The notes: a model not told the origin generated them from the letters alone. 40,615 nt of DNA from UBA287 sp034190325 (GCA_034190325.1 JAXHST010000006.1:1-40615), one strand, 5' to 3'; shown: positions 15,748 through 23,777, counted from the first letter of the stretch. Translations and numbers: made by a program.

Positions 15748-18700
15748 TTAGATAGGCTGTTGTGTCTGGTTCGACGGCAATCCCCCCGTCATCCCTGCCA
15801 GGTTTGGGATCTGCGATTGTAGCTGTTGAGATAGCCCTGGGTAATACACCATAGGTATCTCCAGTTCACTCGTTTTCCCAGCATCTATCACTACAGAGCC
15901 CTGCCCCATATAATCCCCGCTTATCACATTTATCGTGTAGGTTCCAACATCTAAGGATAGGGTAAACCTGCCACTCTCATCTGTTGTTGCTGTTGCTGAC
16001 ATCTGCTGCGGTGTGGAGTATACAAGCGCAGTAGCATTTTTTGCCTCTTCTCCATCATCAAAAACGGTGTTGTTATTCGCATCCATGAAAGCTGTGCTCT
16101 TTAGCGTTCCCTTAAACTCTTTTGCCTCCGTGTGCACATCCATCTCTATTCTGGCGCGATCCATTGCCTGCTCAAAACTAACATTCACTTCACTCTCAGC
16201 TATTGCACCACCGTTCTGTGTCACTGCTATCTTAAGATCTCCTTCAGGAGCTACTAAGGTAAAGCTCCCATCACCTTCAGTACTGGTAGAATCATGCATC
16301 ACCCCATTTTCGTCCCTTATCCCTACCGTGATGCCGGACAGTGGTAGGCCGTTGTAATCATAAACCTTTCCCTCGATGATGGCCCCAGGATAATACCTCG
16401 CTACTGTTACGTAATCGTTATCAGAGATGATAGTTTTGAAGTGCTTCATTCCATATGCAGGAGCTCTGCCTTGGTATATTAAGTACTCGCCATCAAGCCC
16501 TGGCATCTCCTGAGGCGGTAACCCTATATGGAGCCTGTAGATTGTTGAATTCACAAGCTTATCGGTCATTGTTGTCATTATGTGCTGTGTTACATATCCT
16601 TCTTCTCTATTCTCTCTCACGTATCTGAGCGCCTCTTCCTCATTTAGAACTGTAAAAGAACCAGAAGGGTCTGAGATAGTGCGATAGCTTTTCATCCATT
16701 GTTCCTGTGGTATTACAGCACCTCTCTGCCCATAGAGGATAGCCCACAACGCGTTAATGAAATCACTCTCGTTGAAGCCCGAAAGTCTCACAATAGCACC
16801 TACTACATTTGGGATTATTACTATATATGGGGGCATCTGCCCGAATTCAAACTCTCTGTATGTTGTCACAAAATACTCTATCGATCTTCCTGTGCTCTCC
16901 TTTATCAGTGCTAAAAGATCTACAGCCTGTTCCTCATTTATATGGGGCGTGTACTCATATTTTATCAGAGCGTCATAAGCCGCTTCAGGCTCTTCTACGC
17001 CCGTAGCTCTGAGAAACTCTATGCCCTGTGCTCTGCTCATCTGTCCTTCGTAGCTCAATAGCCTTGCAGCAACCATCTGAAGAGCATGGGTCTCATTCTG
17101 AGATAAGAAAAAGCGGGATGCCCAGAAATAGCCATTCTGGAAAGGATCCGCAGCAGTTGGATGCTTTCCTATCTGTATATTATAGAACCCGTAATCCCAC
17201 CAGCTTGCAACAGCAGGCCTCTTCTCTATTGCTGAAGGCTCATTGTATTTTTCGGCAAAATTCGCCAGAGCTCCATAGCCTTCAAGCTCTTCTTCACTCA
17301 TGAAAATCTCACCTAGAGCGCCCATAAATCTATCAGAGTACCAGTTTTTGTTCTCACTTTCCCACTCATAGGAGCTTCCTGCATCTATAGCCAGAAGAAC
17401 ATTGGGCAGGAATAGGACGAAGGCTATTATGAGCGCTAACAGCACATGTCTTATCCTTATACTCTTCCTTAAGGCATAGAATCTGCCTGTACGCTTCAAC
17501 CTGTTGAAGTCCTTTTTTATAGCGCCAAAGTTCGCAAAAGACAGGATGTATGCTAGCAGAATACCATTCATTATAGCATAGATAGGGCCAGCATTAAAGA
17601 TGAAGCGAGCGGCGCTTACAGCCATAAAGGTCGCCAGTATAAACCACACACAAAGGAATATGTAATATAGATCCCATTTTTTCCACACATCCCTCATCAC
17701 CAATCCAAGTGCCACAAATGCTGTGAAGAAGGTTGCAGGACCCAGGAGATAAGCAAGGTAACCTACGCCTGGTGGCTGGGCTTCCGCTATTGTTCTATAG
17801 ACGGGGTTACCCCCAAAATAGCCCCATCCTGTTATTATAAGCTCTGCTATATCTGGCATCAAAACATAAAGCACCGCCAGTCCGGCGAGCAGAACGATTA
17901 TAGCACCCGGGAATAAAAGGGTCCAGGGGGTCTTGCGGAGGGTTAGAAATATAAGCGTAGCCAGGAGTGCAGCAAGCAGCACAACAACCGATATCAGCCA
18001 GGCATCCTGTCTTGCTATTGTCATGTAGTACGGCGCTGATAATAATGGGCCGACCAGGAAAGGAATTATTGTTACCAGCGATATCCTCACAGATGATTTT
18101 TTCCTTATGTGGTCTATGAGCTGGACTACGAGCAAATAAAGGAAAAGTATGAGATCCACATAAACAAACCCCTCCCAGGACATCGCAAGGATAGCAAGAA
18201 ATATACCGGAGATCAGCGCGTATTTAACTGCGCTCTTCTCTTCCTGAAGCAGGGCTTTTAAGCTCGGCAACTTTTCGTCTACGCTGCTCTCCTGAACACT
18301 GAGGGCTTTTATTGCCATTACATAGAACAGTATTGTAAGAAGAGCAAAGAAAAGGTTGAAAGAGTCGTAGTCAGCACTTCCTACAGCAGAGGTATTTATG
18401 TGTGTGGCGGTTAACACCAGAAATAGTGCAGCAAACAACCCTTCTCTCTTGCTCTTTTTCTCAGCTATAAAGTAAATCGGAAAGACACAGAGCGCCCCGA
18501 AGATCGCTGGCAGTATATTGAGTGCAGCGATCGCACTGCTCTCTGCACCACCTAAAAGCTTTGCAACCAGCGCTGCTGTGAATGTGAATCCTATGGGCCT
18601 GGGGTTGTGCCAGCCAGATGGGAAGTTTAGCAGAGGATCCCACCTCAGATTCCTTCCGTTCTCTAAGATATATTCCACAACCCTTAGATGATACCACGGA

Positions 18701-18822
18701 TCCGTTCCTCCACCCATGGTCTCTCCAGAAATACCTGTTGACCAGTTGAAGAAGCATGTGAGGAAGAGGGCAACACCAAACAGCACTACGAGAGATATGA
18801 TTTCCTTAGTTTTCGAATTCAT
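15748..18822 (-). CDS. aglB: Oligosaccharyltransferase AglB (STT3 family)
   Basis: A 1024-residue catalytic subunit of archaeal N-glycosylation, transferring lipid-linked glycan to Asn in N-x-S/T on the outer face of the membrane. About 13 membrane helices occupy residues 1 to about 480. Catalytic and signature motifs: GGGTDPWYHLR (about 37-47), SAVGSADYDSFN (about 145-156), the TIxE-type RTIAEAQPP (about 345), and ASWWDYGFY (about 537-545) for sequon recognition. The soluble C-terminal part has two extra beta-sandwich repeats with carboxypeptidase-regulatory-like sequence: KVYDYNGLPLSGITVGI with GDGSFTLVAPEG, and ATTDESGRFTLSLDVGTYTI. A Gln/Pro-rich tail follows. It heads a unit with apbE and PGI/PMI. 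Confidence 0.93.
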   Translation of the reverse strand: MNSKTKEIISLVVLFGVALFLTCFFNWSTGISGETMGGGTDPWYHLRVVEYILENGRNLRWDPLLNFPSGWHNPRPIGFTFTAALVAKLLGGAESSAIAALNILPAIFGALCVFPIYFIAEKKSKREGLFAALFLVLTATHINTSAVGSADYDSFNLFFALLTILFYVMAIKALSVQESSVDEKLPSLKALLQEEKSAVKYALISGIFLAILAMSWEGFVYVDLILFLYLLVVQLIDHIRKKSSVRISLVTIIPFLVGPLLSAPYYMTIARQDAWLISVVVLLAALLATLIFLTLRKTPWTLLFPGAIIVLLAGLAVLYVLMPDIAELIITGWGYFGGNPVYRTIAEAQPPGVGYLAYLLGPATFFTAFVALGLVMRDVWKKWDLYYIFLCVWFILATFMAVSAARFIFNAGPIYAIMNGILLAYILSFANFGAIKKDFNRLKRTGRFYALRKSIRIRHVLLALIIAFVLFLPNVLLAIDAGSSYEWESENKNWYSDRFMGALGEIFMSEEELEGYGALANFAEKYNEPSAIEKRPAVASWWDYGFYNIQIGKHPTAADPFQNGYFWASRFFLSQNETHALQMVAARLLSYEGQMSRAQGIEFLRATGVEEPEAAYDALIKYEYTPHINEEQAVDLLALIKESTGRSIEYFVTTYREFEFGQMPPYIVIIPNVVGAIVRLSGFNESDFINALWAILYGQRGAVIPQEQWMKSYRTISDPSGSFTVLNEEEALRYVRENREEGYVTQHIMTTMTDKLVNSTIYRLHIGLPPQEMPGLDGEYLIYQGRAPAYGMKHFKTIISDNDYVTVARYYPGAIIEGKVYDYNGLPLSGITVGIRDENGVMHDSTSTEGDGSFTLVAPEGDLKIAVTQNGGAIAESEVNVSFEQAMDRARIEMDVHTEAKEFKGTLKSTAFMDANNNTVFDDGEEAKNATALVYSTPQQMSATATTDESGRFTLSLDVGTYTINVISGDYMGQGSVVIDAGKTSELEIPMVYYPGLSQQLQSQIPNLAGMTGGLPSNQTQQPI

Positions 18823-18911
18823 GGTAATACCCAGAATTGTATTTCTTCTATTTTATCTTATCCTTTGCTCCTCTCCTATCTTGTCCCAGCCTATCCTGTA
18901 CAATGCCCATA

Positions 18912-18921
18912 CAAATTTATC
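18912..18921 (+). promoter_or_regulatory. TATA box of nep1
   Basis: CAAATTTATC, about 25 bases upstream of the ATG at 18942; it supports this start over longer in-frame starts upstream. Confidence 0.5.
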
Positions 18922-18941
18922 TTTGTAAGGGTATTCTATCT

Positions 18942-19568
18942 ATGCTCACCATAGTTATAGCGGAGGCAGAGCTCGAGCTAGTGCCCGAAGAGGCTTTAAG
19001 CGAAAGGTGCGTCGTAGAGTCCGCAAAAAAGAGGGGAAAGAGTGCTGAGGAGATCCTTCTGGACAGCAGTTATCACCATAATGCTGAGATCTGCAGGTCC
19101 GGACGCAGAGGGAGACCTGATATTGTGCATATAACTTTGCAGGTTTTACAGGAGTGTCTTCTGAATAATCTTGGTGAGCTAAGGGTTTTTGTGCACACAA
19201 GGAACGATGAGGTTATATATGTAAATCCTGAAACGAGGCTTCCCAAAAACTATAACAGATTCTGTGGTCTTATTGAAAAGCTCTTTAAGGATAAGGTGAT
19301 CAAAGCTGACAATGAGCTTCTCCGCATTGAGCATAAGAGCATAGAAGATCTTCTGAAAGAACTGGAGGGTGAGAAGATCCTGATGCACCCTGAGGGCGCA
19401 GGGCTCTCTGAGCATAAGAGAATAGGGGATGTGGTTGCTGTGATAGGAGGCTTTCCTCATGGGGATTTCTATAGAAATTATAATCTGGAGCGCTATCGTA
19501 TAGGAGACCTTGAGCTCACCACATGGGCTACAGCTATGGAAGTTCTATGCTGGTATACGCATAAGTAA
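18942..19568 (+). CDS. nep1: rRNA pseudouridine N1-methyltransferase Nep1
   Basis: A 208-residue SPOUT-class methyltransferase that methylates N1 of a pseudouridine in helix 35 of 16S rRNA and assists small-subunit assembly. The protein starts MLTIVIAEAELELVPEE, followed by LDSSYHHNA (about 43-51), GRPDIVHITL (about 62-71) and the C-terminal SAM-binding knot with ILMHPEGAG, VVAVIGGFPHGDF (about 165-177) and LTTWATAMEVLCWY. An in-frame Met at 18837 would add 35 hydrophobic residues not found in the family, and the TATA box at 18912-18921 would then fall inside the gene; 18942 is therefore the start. Confidence 0.9.
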   Translation: MLTIVIAEAELELVPEEALSERCVVESAKKRGKSAEEILLDSSYHHNAEICRSGRRGRPDIVHITLQVLQECLLNNLGELRVFVHTRNDEVIYVNPETRLPKNYNRFCGLIEKLFKDKVIKADNELLRIEHKSIEDLLKELEGEKILMHPEGAGLSEHKRIGDVVAVIGGFPHGDFYRNYNLERYRIGDLELTTWATAMEVLCWYTHK

Positions 19569-19592
19569 TTTTTAAATATTAAAAACAAGCTT

Positions 19593-20027
19593 ATGTTTAT
19601 GGATGAAGGATATGAGTATGAGATTCCAAAAATGAAGCCCCGCATAGGCTTTATTCTCTCTGTTATTGCAGGAATGCTTATAATTCTGAGCGCTGTGATG
19701 GTTTTGTACCTTGGGGTCAATCCATCCCTGCTTGAAGCTGAAGAGATGCAGGGGACACTGCAGGAGCTTGCTGAGCGCTCTGGTATGGAAACCTCTGAGG
19801 TCATGGATCTTATGTCCTCAATGTATCTTGGTATGGGGATCTTTGGTGTTGTTTCTGGCTTGCTTATCCTGCTGGGAGGAGCTTTAGCTTACTATCGCGG
19901 TTTCAGGGTTGGTGGGGGAGTAATTGTTCTTCTCTTCTCCATCCTATCTCTATTTGGTGGTGGAGGGTTATTCTTAGGACTGATACTTGGGGTCATAGGT
20001 GGGGTTTTGATACTGATGAACCGTTAG
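19593..20027 (+). CDS. Small membrane protein of unknown function
   Basis: A 144-residue protein with a short acidic/Tyr-rich N-terminus (DEGYEYEIP), a first membrane helix (about 19-41), an acidic loop of about 38 residues that should face one side, and three more hydrophobic helices rich in Gly (about 78-143). I recognise no catalytic motif; it resembles the general class of four-helix archaeal membrane proteins. A second ATG at 19599 is better spaced from the TATA-like TTTTTAAATATT (19569-19580). It is convergent with, and overlaps by four bases, the last gene of the GTPase operon. Confidence 0.6.
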   Translation: MFMDEGYEYEIPKMKPRIGFILSVIAGMLIILSAVMVLYLGVNPSLLEAEEMQGTLQELAERSGMETSEVMDLMSSMYLGMGIFGVVSGLLILLGGALAYYRGFRVGGGVIVLLFSILSLFGGGGLFLGLILGVIGGVLILMNR

Positions 20028-20503
20028 ATCTTCAGCAGACCTATAAACCTATCAGCGCTGGAATTTGCCCACTCAAAAAAGGTAAAGGGCGCATCGCGCA
20101 GGGGGCTATTGCAGAAAGGCAGCCTTGCGAGCAGCGGTAGCGCAAGGTCTGAGAGTCTGCTCATGAATGAAAAGTAGTTTGACATGTATGCGCACATAGC
20201 AGAGATTATAAAGAAAGAGGACAGATCAAAGCATTTGTTTATGCTCCCTCTAATAGTTTCAATGTGCAAAGGGATGAGCGAAAGCTCTCCCAGCGTAAGA
20301 GCTTCTATCACTTCATTTATTGAGTCAGCCAGCTCATTTAGAAATAAAAGATCGCAGAGGAAAAGGACAAACTTCCTCATGGAAAAATGCTCTCCTGACG
20401 CAGGTGCCCTGGCAGATACCTCGCCCTCTTCAACCTGCGCCTTAGCCAGAGGGAGAATGAGGAGAATAAAAAAAAAGAAAAAAGAAAAAGCGAGCCCCCT
20501 CAC
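20024..20503 (-). CDS. Exported protein of unknown function, end of GTPase operon
   Basis: A 159-residue protein with a strong signal peptide: MRGLAFSFFFFFILLILPLA followed by KAQVEEG, with a likely cleavage after AKA. The mature part has several amphipathic to hydrophobic stretches (FVLFLCDLLFLNELADSI, CFDLSSFFIISAMCAYM) and four cysteines. No family is recognised. Its start overlaps the stop of the KaiC-like ATPase gene by four bases, so it belongs to the signalling operon, although all other members look cytosolic. It may be a membrane-associated or extracellular partner. Coding status is supported by the coupling and the clean signal peptide and not by homology. Confidence 0.6.
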   Translation of the reverse strand: MRGLAFSFFFFFILLILPLAKAQVEEGEVSARAPASGEHFSMRKFVLFLCDLLFLNELADSINEVIEALTLGELSLIPLHIETIRGSINKCFDLSSFFIISAMCAYMSNYFSFMSRLSDLALPLLARLPFCNSPLRDAPFTFFEWANSSADRFIGLLKI

Positions 20504-21240
20504 CTGATTCTCCCTATCTCAAAAGCTCCTGTCACATCGATAGTGCTCTTCTCAAGCCGGTATTCGACCCAGTTTCTGGATTTTGTCCCTCCAAAGCCCT
20601 GAAGCCTCAGATATAACTTTGACTCTCTAGTCTCTTCTTTAAACTCTAAGACTCCATCCATTATCCCTTTGAATAACTGAACCTCAGATTCGGGATGCAC
20701 CCCCGCGCCCATCACAAACATTGTTGTTGCTCCTGCGCTCTTTGCTCTACCTTTCATGATCTGAACGAACCTGAAGACCGTAGGGGCATTGGTGTTCGTT
20801 ATAAGGGTAGTGAGAGAGTCAAGGACTATGAGGTGATGCATATGCTTTCCCATGACCATCTGCTGTGCTTTGTTTAGCGCCAGGTTGATAGCAGCAAGAT
20901 CCATAGGGCTAGGTACATACTCTATGTATTTGTCCTTCTCTGTTACCCCTATGCTCATGGAATAGACATCCATGTATCTGACAAGTCCATTTGTTTCATA
21001 TGTTTGATATTTTGAATCCAGACTGGTTAACTCATCTCTCAGCTGGGTGGCAGGGGCATCTGTTGTTATGAATATTGTGGGTATTCCATGTCTCAAACAC
21101 TCAACAGAAAAGTTTTTTACAAACTGCTCTTTCCCTATGAATGGTGGTCCATACACCAGAAAAGCAGATCTGGCAGGAATGCCGCCCATAAGGAGAGTAT
21201 CCAGCCCTTCTATACCCGTAACAAGTTTTCTATCGCTCAT
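20500..21240 (-). CDS. KaiC-like/RecA-fold ATPase with altered Walker A
   Basis: A 246-residue single-domain KaiC/RAD55-type protein. It begins KLVTGIEGLDTLLMGGIP, the usual entry to KaiC domains, followed by the P-loop GPPFIGKE (residues 31-38), where the usual Ser/Thr after Lys is Glu. Walker B is HLIVLDSLTTLI (about 135-146). The C-terminal part is basic and rich in beta strands (ESKLYLRLQGFGG). Loss of the magnesium-coordinating Ser/Thr suggests altered nucleotide use; related archaeal proteins often act as regulators. It overlaps the upstream KaiC-GTPase fusion gene by four bases (ATGA) and the downstream secreted protein by four. It is similar in size to FlaH but is not the archaellum subunit encoded at 7722. 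Confidence 0.8.
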   Translation of the reverse strand: MSDRKLVTGIEGLDTLLMGGIPARSAFLVYGPPFIGKEQFVKNFSVECLRHGIPTIFITTDAPATQLRDELTSLDSKYQTYETNGLVRYMDVYSMSIGVTEKDKYIEYVPSPMDLAAINLALNKAQQMVMGKHMHHLIVLDSLTTLITNTNAPTVFRFVQIMKGRAKSAGATTMFVMGAGVHPESEVQLFKGIMDGVLEFKEETRESKLYLRLQGFGGTKSRNWVEYRLEKSTIDVTGAFEIGRIR

Positions 21241-22409
21241 TTTTCTTCCTCCTTTCTATGCAGTATTAAATCAACCAGGGTCTCAAATGCTTTAAGCACA
21301 TGTTCTTTATCCTTTGCAACACACGGAAGTATTGGTATCTCCTCCGGCAGCCTCATCCTCTCCTTTATTTCTTCAGGCGGCAAAGCTCCCGGCTCATCCT
21401 GTTTGTTTGCCAGGAATATTATGGGCATCCCGGTCTTCCATACCTCCTGCCACATGGCCTTTGATCTATCGAATGTCTCCGGTCTTGCGCTGTCAACCAT
21501 GACTATTGTGCCTATTGCATTCAGCGATAGTGTTCTTAGCAAAGGGTCAAACCTTTCTTGTCCGGGGGTTCCGAATATGTCTGCGCTCACACCCGCATGC
21601 TCTACGTGTCCATGGTCCAGCGCAATGGTTGTCCCGAGCCTGTCAACGGATACTGCCCTTGTAGATAGGGTATGTATGAACGTTGATTTACCAGAGTGAA
21701 AGGGTCCTGTGACTATGATCTTTGGTATGTACACTCTCACACCCCCGGGCTTTATGACCTTGAACATAACGGATCTGTTTTCTATGTTCTCGAGCCATCT
21801 TGCCTTAGCTACCTCAAAATACTCTCCGAAAACAACTCTTTGCTCTATACCCTTTATATTTATAAGACAATCAACATCCCTTATCTTCTCTATTGTTTTT
21901 TCATCATACGGCCAGAGTATGAAAGACAAAAAGGTTGTTGTTGCTTTTTTAAAGGTCTCTTTTAACTTTTCAAGGTTCTCAACGAAGCTCTGCTCCCCAC
22001 AGTAGTCAACAAGTGTTGAGAGAGCAGGTATAGCAAGAATGCCCCCCTCTACAGAATCCAGCGCCTTTTCTATGGTCTCTATTATCTCTTTTATATCATT
22101 CGGGTGTTTGACAATAAACTCTGCATCGGAGGGTGCGCCTATCAACATGGAGTAGCAGTCAACAAAAACTACCCTGCTTCTATACCGCTCCAGACTCCAT
22201 CCATATTCCTCAAATTCCCTCAATAGATACTGCGGGGGTTTTGAAAGAGCTACAATAACCCCCTCCTTCCCTGCAGAGATATTCTCATAAAATGCCTGGT
22301 ACACAAAGGGATCACCTTCGACGGTGGGTTCTGTGAGAAAAAGAACAGTGCTACCCCCGGGTATGGAACCCAGCATCTCATCCAGCACCACTATGTTAGT
22401 ATTAACCAT
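21237..22409 (-). CDS. Fusion of a KaiC-like domain and a small Ras/Arf/MglA-like GTPase
   Basis: A 390-residue two-domain protein. Residues 1 to about 215 follow a KaiC/FlaH-like pattern (NIVVLDEMLGSIPGGSTVLFL, then a segment VVFVDCYSMLIGAPS), but at the P-loop position is TEPTVEGDPF, with no GK(S/T), so this half should not bind ATP in the normal way. Residues about 228-385 are a complete small GTPase: G1 GPFHSGKST (about 235-243), switch I LGTTIALDHGHV, G3 DIFGTPGQERF (about 276-286) with the catalytic Gln, G4 ANKQDEPG (about 333) and a G5-like PCVAKDKE. The GTPase sequence resembles the prokaryotic group found with roadblock proteins. It lies in an operon with a roadblock protein, two V4R-type proteins and a KaiC-like ATPase. 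Confidence 0.85.
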   Translation of the reverse strand: MVNTNIVVLDEMLGSIPGGSTVLFLTEPTVEGDPFVYQAFYENISAGKEGVIVALSKPPQYLLREFEEYGWSLERYRSRVVFVDCYSMLIGAPSDAEFIVKHPNDIKEIIETIEKALDSVEGGILAIPALSTLVDYCGEQSFVENLEKLKETFKKATTTFLSFILWPYDEKTIEKIRDVDCLINIKGIEQRVVFGEYFEVAKARWLENIENRSVMFKVIKPGGVRVYIPKIIVTGPFHSGKSTFIHTLSTRAVSVDRLGTTIALDHGHVEHAGVSADIFGTPGQERFDPLLRTLSLNAIGTIVMVDSARPETFDRSKAMWQEVWKTGMPIIFLANKQDEPGALPPEEIKERMRLPEEIPILPCVAKDKEHVLKAFETLVDLILHRKEEEK

Positions 22410-22413
22410 TTTT

Positions 22414-22932
22414 CTATTCCCCCTTCTCTTTCAGAACTATCCTGCATCTATCGTCTCCCTTTGCTAAGCATTCCTCCTCCGTACTCTCATATTTTTTGTT
22501 GTAGAGCTCGGAGAAAAAGCCAGCAAAGTAACCTGCAAAATAAGAGTCCGCTGCCCTTCCTTTTGCCCTCTTTCCTATAGGAAAGCCTTTGCTCGCTGTG
22601 ATGTAGATCTCCTTACTGTTTTCCTCTATTTCTATCTCAACATCACCTATCCCCGTGGCTTTTGTGAATTCGCACAGCTTTTTTAGAGCTTCTTCCCCAG
22701 CCTCTCCCGCAAAATCTCTGTAAACACTTTTTCCATAGTCCTCCCCCACGAAGTAGAGAAGTGTTGCTGCAGGAGCTCCTACTATCCTTGTGATCCTCTC
22801 ATAGAGGGAGAAGAAGAGGTCACTCTTAACCAGGATGACCGAGGTTGAGTCTATCTCCAATCCTTCATTGAACTTCAGTTTTTCTTTCCACTCTTTGAGC
22901 AGGTCTTCAGCCTTTTCGCTTTTGTATAGCAT
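22414..22932 (-). CDS. V4R-domain protein of the GTPase operon
   Basis: A 172-residue V4R-fold protein. Segments typical of the fold are ATLLYFVGEDYGKSVYRDF (about residues 57-75), VEIEIEENSKEIYITASKG (about 99-117), DSYFAGYFAGFFSELY (about 128-143) and the C-terminal ECLAKGDDRCRIVLKE (about 153-168) with two Cys and GD, the same signature as in the V4R protein at 4705-5265. No DNA-binding or catalytic domain is attached. It likely binds a small ligand or metal, or serves as an adaptor for the GTPase. Four bases separate it from each neighbour, so it is co-transcribed. Confidence 0.8.
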   Translation of the reverse strand: MLYKSEKAEDLLKEWKEKLKFNEGLEIDSTSVILVKSDLFFSLYERITRIVGAPAATLLYFVGEDYGKSVYRDFAGEAGEEALKKLCEFTKATGIGDVEIEIEENSKEIYITASKGFPIGKRAKGRAADSYFAGYFAGFFSELYNKKYESTEEECLAKGDDRCRIVLKEKGE

Positions 22933-22936
22933 ACTT

Positions 22937-23317
22937 TCACCCCAGTATCTCCTTTATTCTGTTCACAGCCTTCTCTGCCTGTATAAAGAGCATGCCCAGG
23001 TTGACATTGTATCTGCAGAGGATAACCAGCAGAGTATCGGCACTGGCGCCCGTTATAATCATGCGGGTTGTCTTTGTCTCCACAAGAACCCTCTCAGGAG
23101 GATCCCTGGCCAGCTCCATCATTGCTGTTTCGGCTGCGCCGAGCATCGTAGCGCTCATAGCCGAAAAAGCTTCCTTACCAACCCTTGTTGGAAGGTGCGA
23201 TATTATGATAAGCCCGTCTCTAGAGACTATCGCACTCCCTTCTATTCCCGTCAGCCTATCAAGGTCCTGAAGCACCTCGTTTAGCATTTCCTGTTTTGTT
23301 TCTGCCATTTTAACCAC
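22937..23317 (-). CDS. Roadblock/LC7-domain protein (MglB-like)
   Basis: A 126-residue single roadblock/LC7 domain. Seen are the opening helix (MLNEVLQDLDRLTGIEGSAI), the paired strands SAIVSRDGLIIISHLP (about residues 28-43), the central helix (AMSATMLGAAETAMMELA) and the strands VLVETKTTRMIITGAS and TLLVILCRYNVNLGM. Proteins of this fold bind small GTPases as activators or scaffolds, for example MglB with MglA and the Ragulator subunits with Rag GTPases. The operon encodes a GTPase two genes downstream, the obvious partner. It overlaps the upstream gene by eight bases. The start may be the first Met or the Met at residue 4. Confidence 0.9.
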   Translation of the reverse strand: MVKMAETKQEMLNEVLQDLDRLTGIEGSAIVSRDGLIIISHLPTRVGKEAFSAMSATMLGAAETAMMELARDPPERVLVETKTTRMIITGASADTLLVILCRYNVNLGMLFIQAEKAVNRIKEILG

Positions 23318-23777
23318 CTACCGTTACCAGATCCAACACCTCTTCACTTCCTTCCTGCTCCGGGAGGAGCCTGAAACTGAGTCTGTTGACAGCAACGCTC
23401 ATGTTGAAGTAGTCATTTAGAAAAGCCATTGCGACAGCTGAAAGGAAGGTGCATGGATGTTTATTGCTGCGTACGAGCTTTTCTATCCTTTCATAATCAA
23501 ATATGTTATAGCTCTTTATATAAATTTCACTATTTTTTCTCTCCACAATTATCTTATTGCAGTATCCTTCCTCTTCATAATGATGAAGAAGTTCGCTGAG
23601 AGAGACAACAGGATCTTTAAGATCTTTGGGTATCCACTTTCTAGCTTCAGCCCTTTTTAACAGTGTACCCCCTATACGCCTTACTATTGCTGGTGTTGAG
23701 ACTCCAAACAGATCCGAGATTGAAGAGGTTAGAGAATACAGCAGAACATTAGCGAGATCTTTCTTCACCTTTGCCAT
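23310..23777 (-). CDS. Divergent V4R-like protein, first gene of GTPase operon
   Basis: A 155-residue protein without a clear family name. Its layout parallels that of the V4R protein two genes downstream: a helical N-terminus (NVLLYSLTSSISDLFGV), an AIVRRIGGTLLKRAE helix, a strand pair KIIVERKNSEIYIKSYNIF (about residues 74-92), and a CTFLSAVAMAFLNDYFN helix before a final strand LSFRLLPE. The terminal Cys/GD motif of V4R is absent, so metal or ligand binding would differ. I infer a V4R-related adaptor or sensor. It starts at an ATG with a TATA box 26 bases upstream and opens the six-gene operon. Confidence 0.55.
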   Translation of the reverse strand: MAKVKKDLANVLLYSLTSSISDLFGVSTPAIVRRIGGTLLKRAEARKWIPKDLKDPVVSLSELLHHYEEEGYCNKIIVERKNSEIYIKSYNIFDYERIEKLVRSNKHPCTFLSAVAMAFLNDYFNMSVAVNRLSFRLLPEQEGSEEVLDLVTVGG

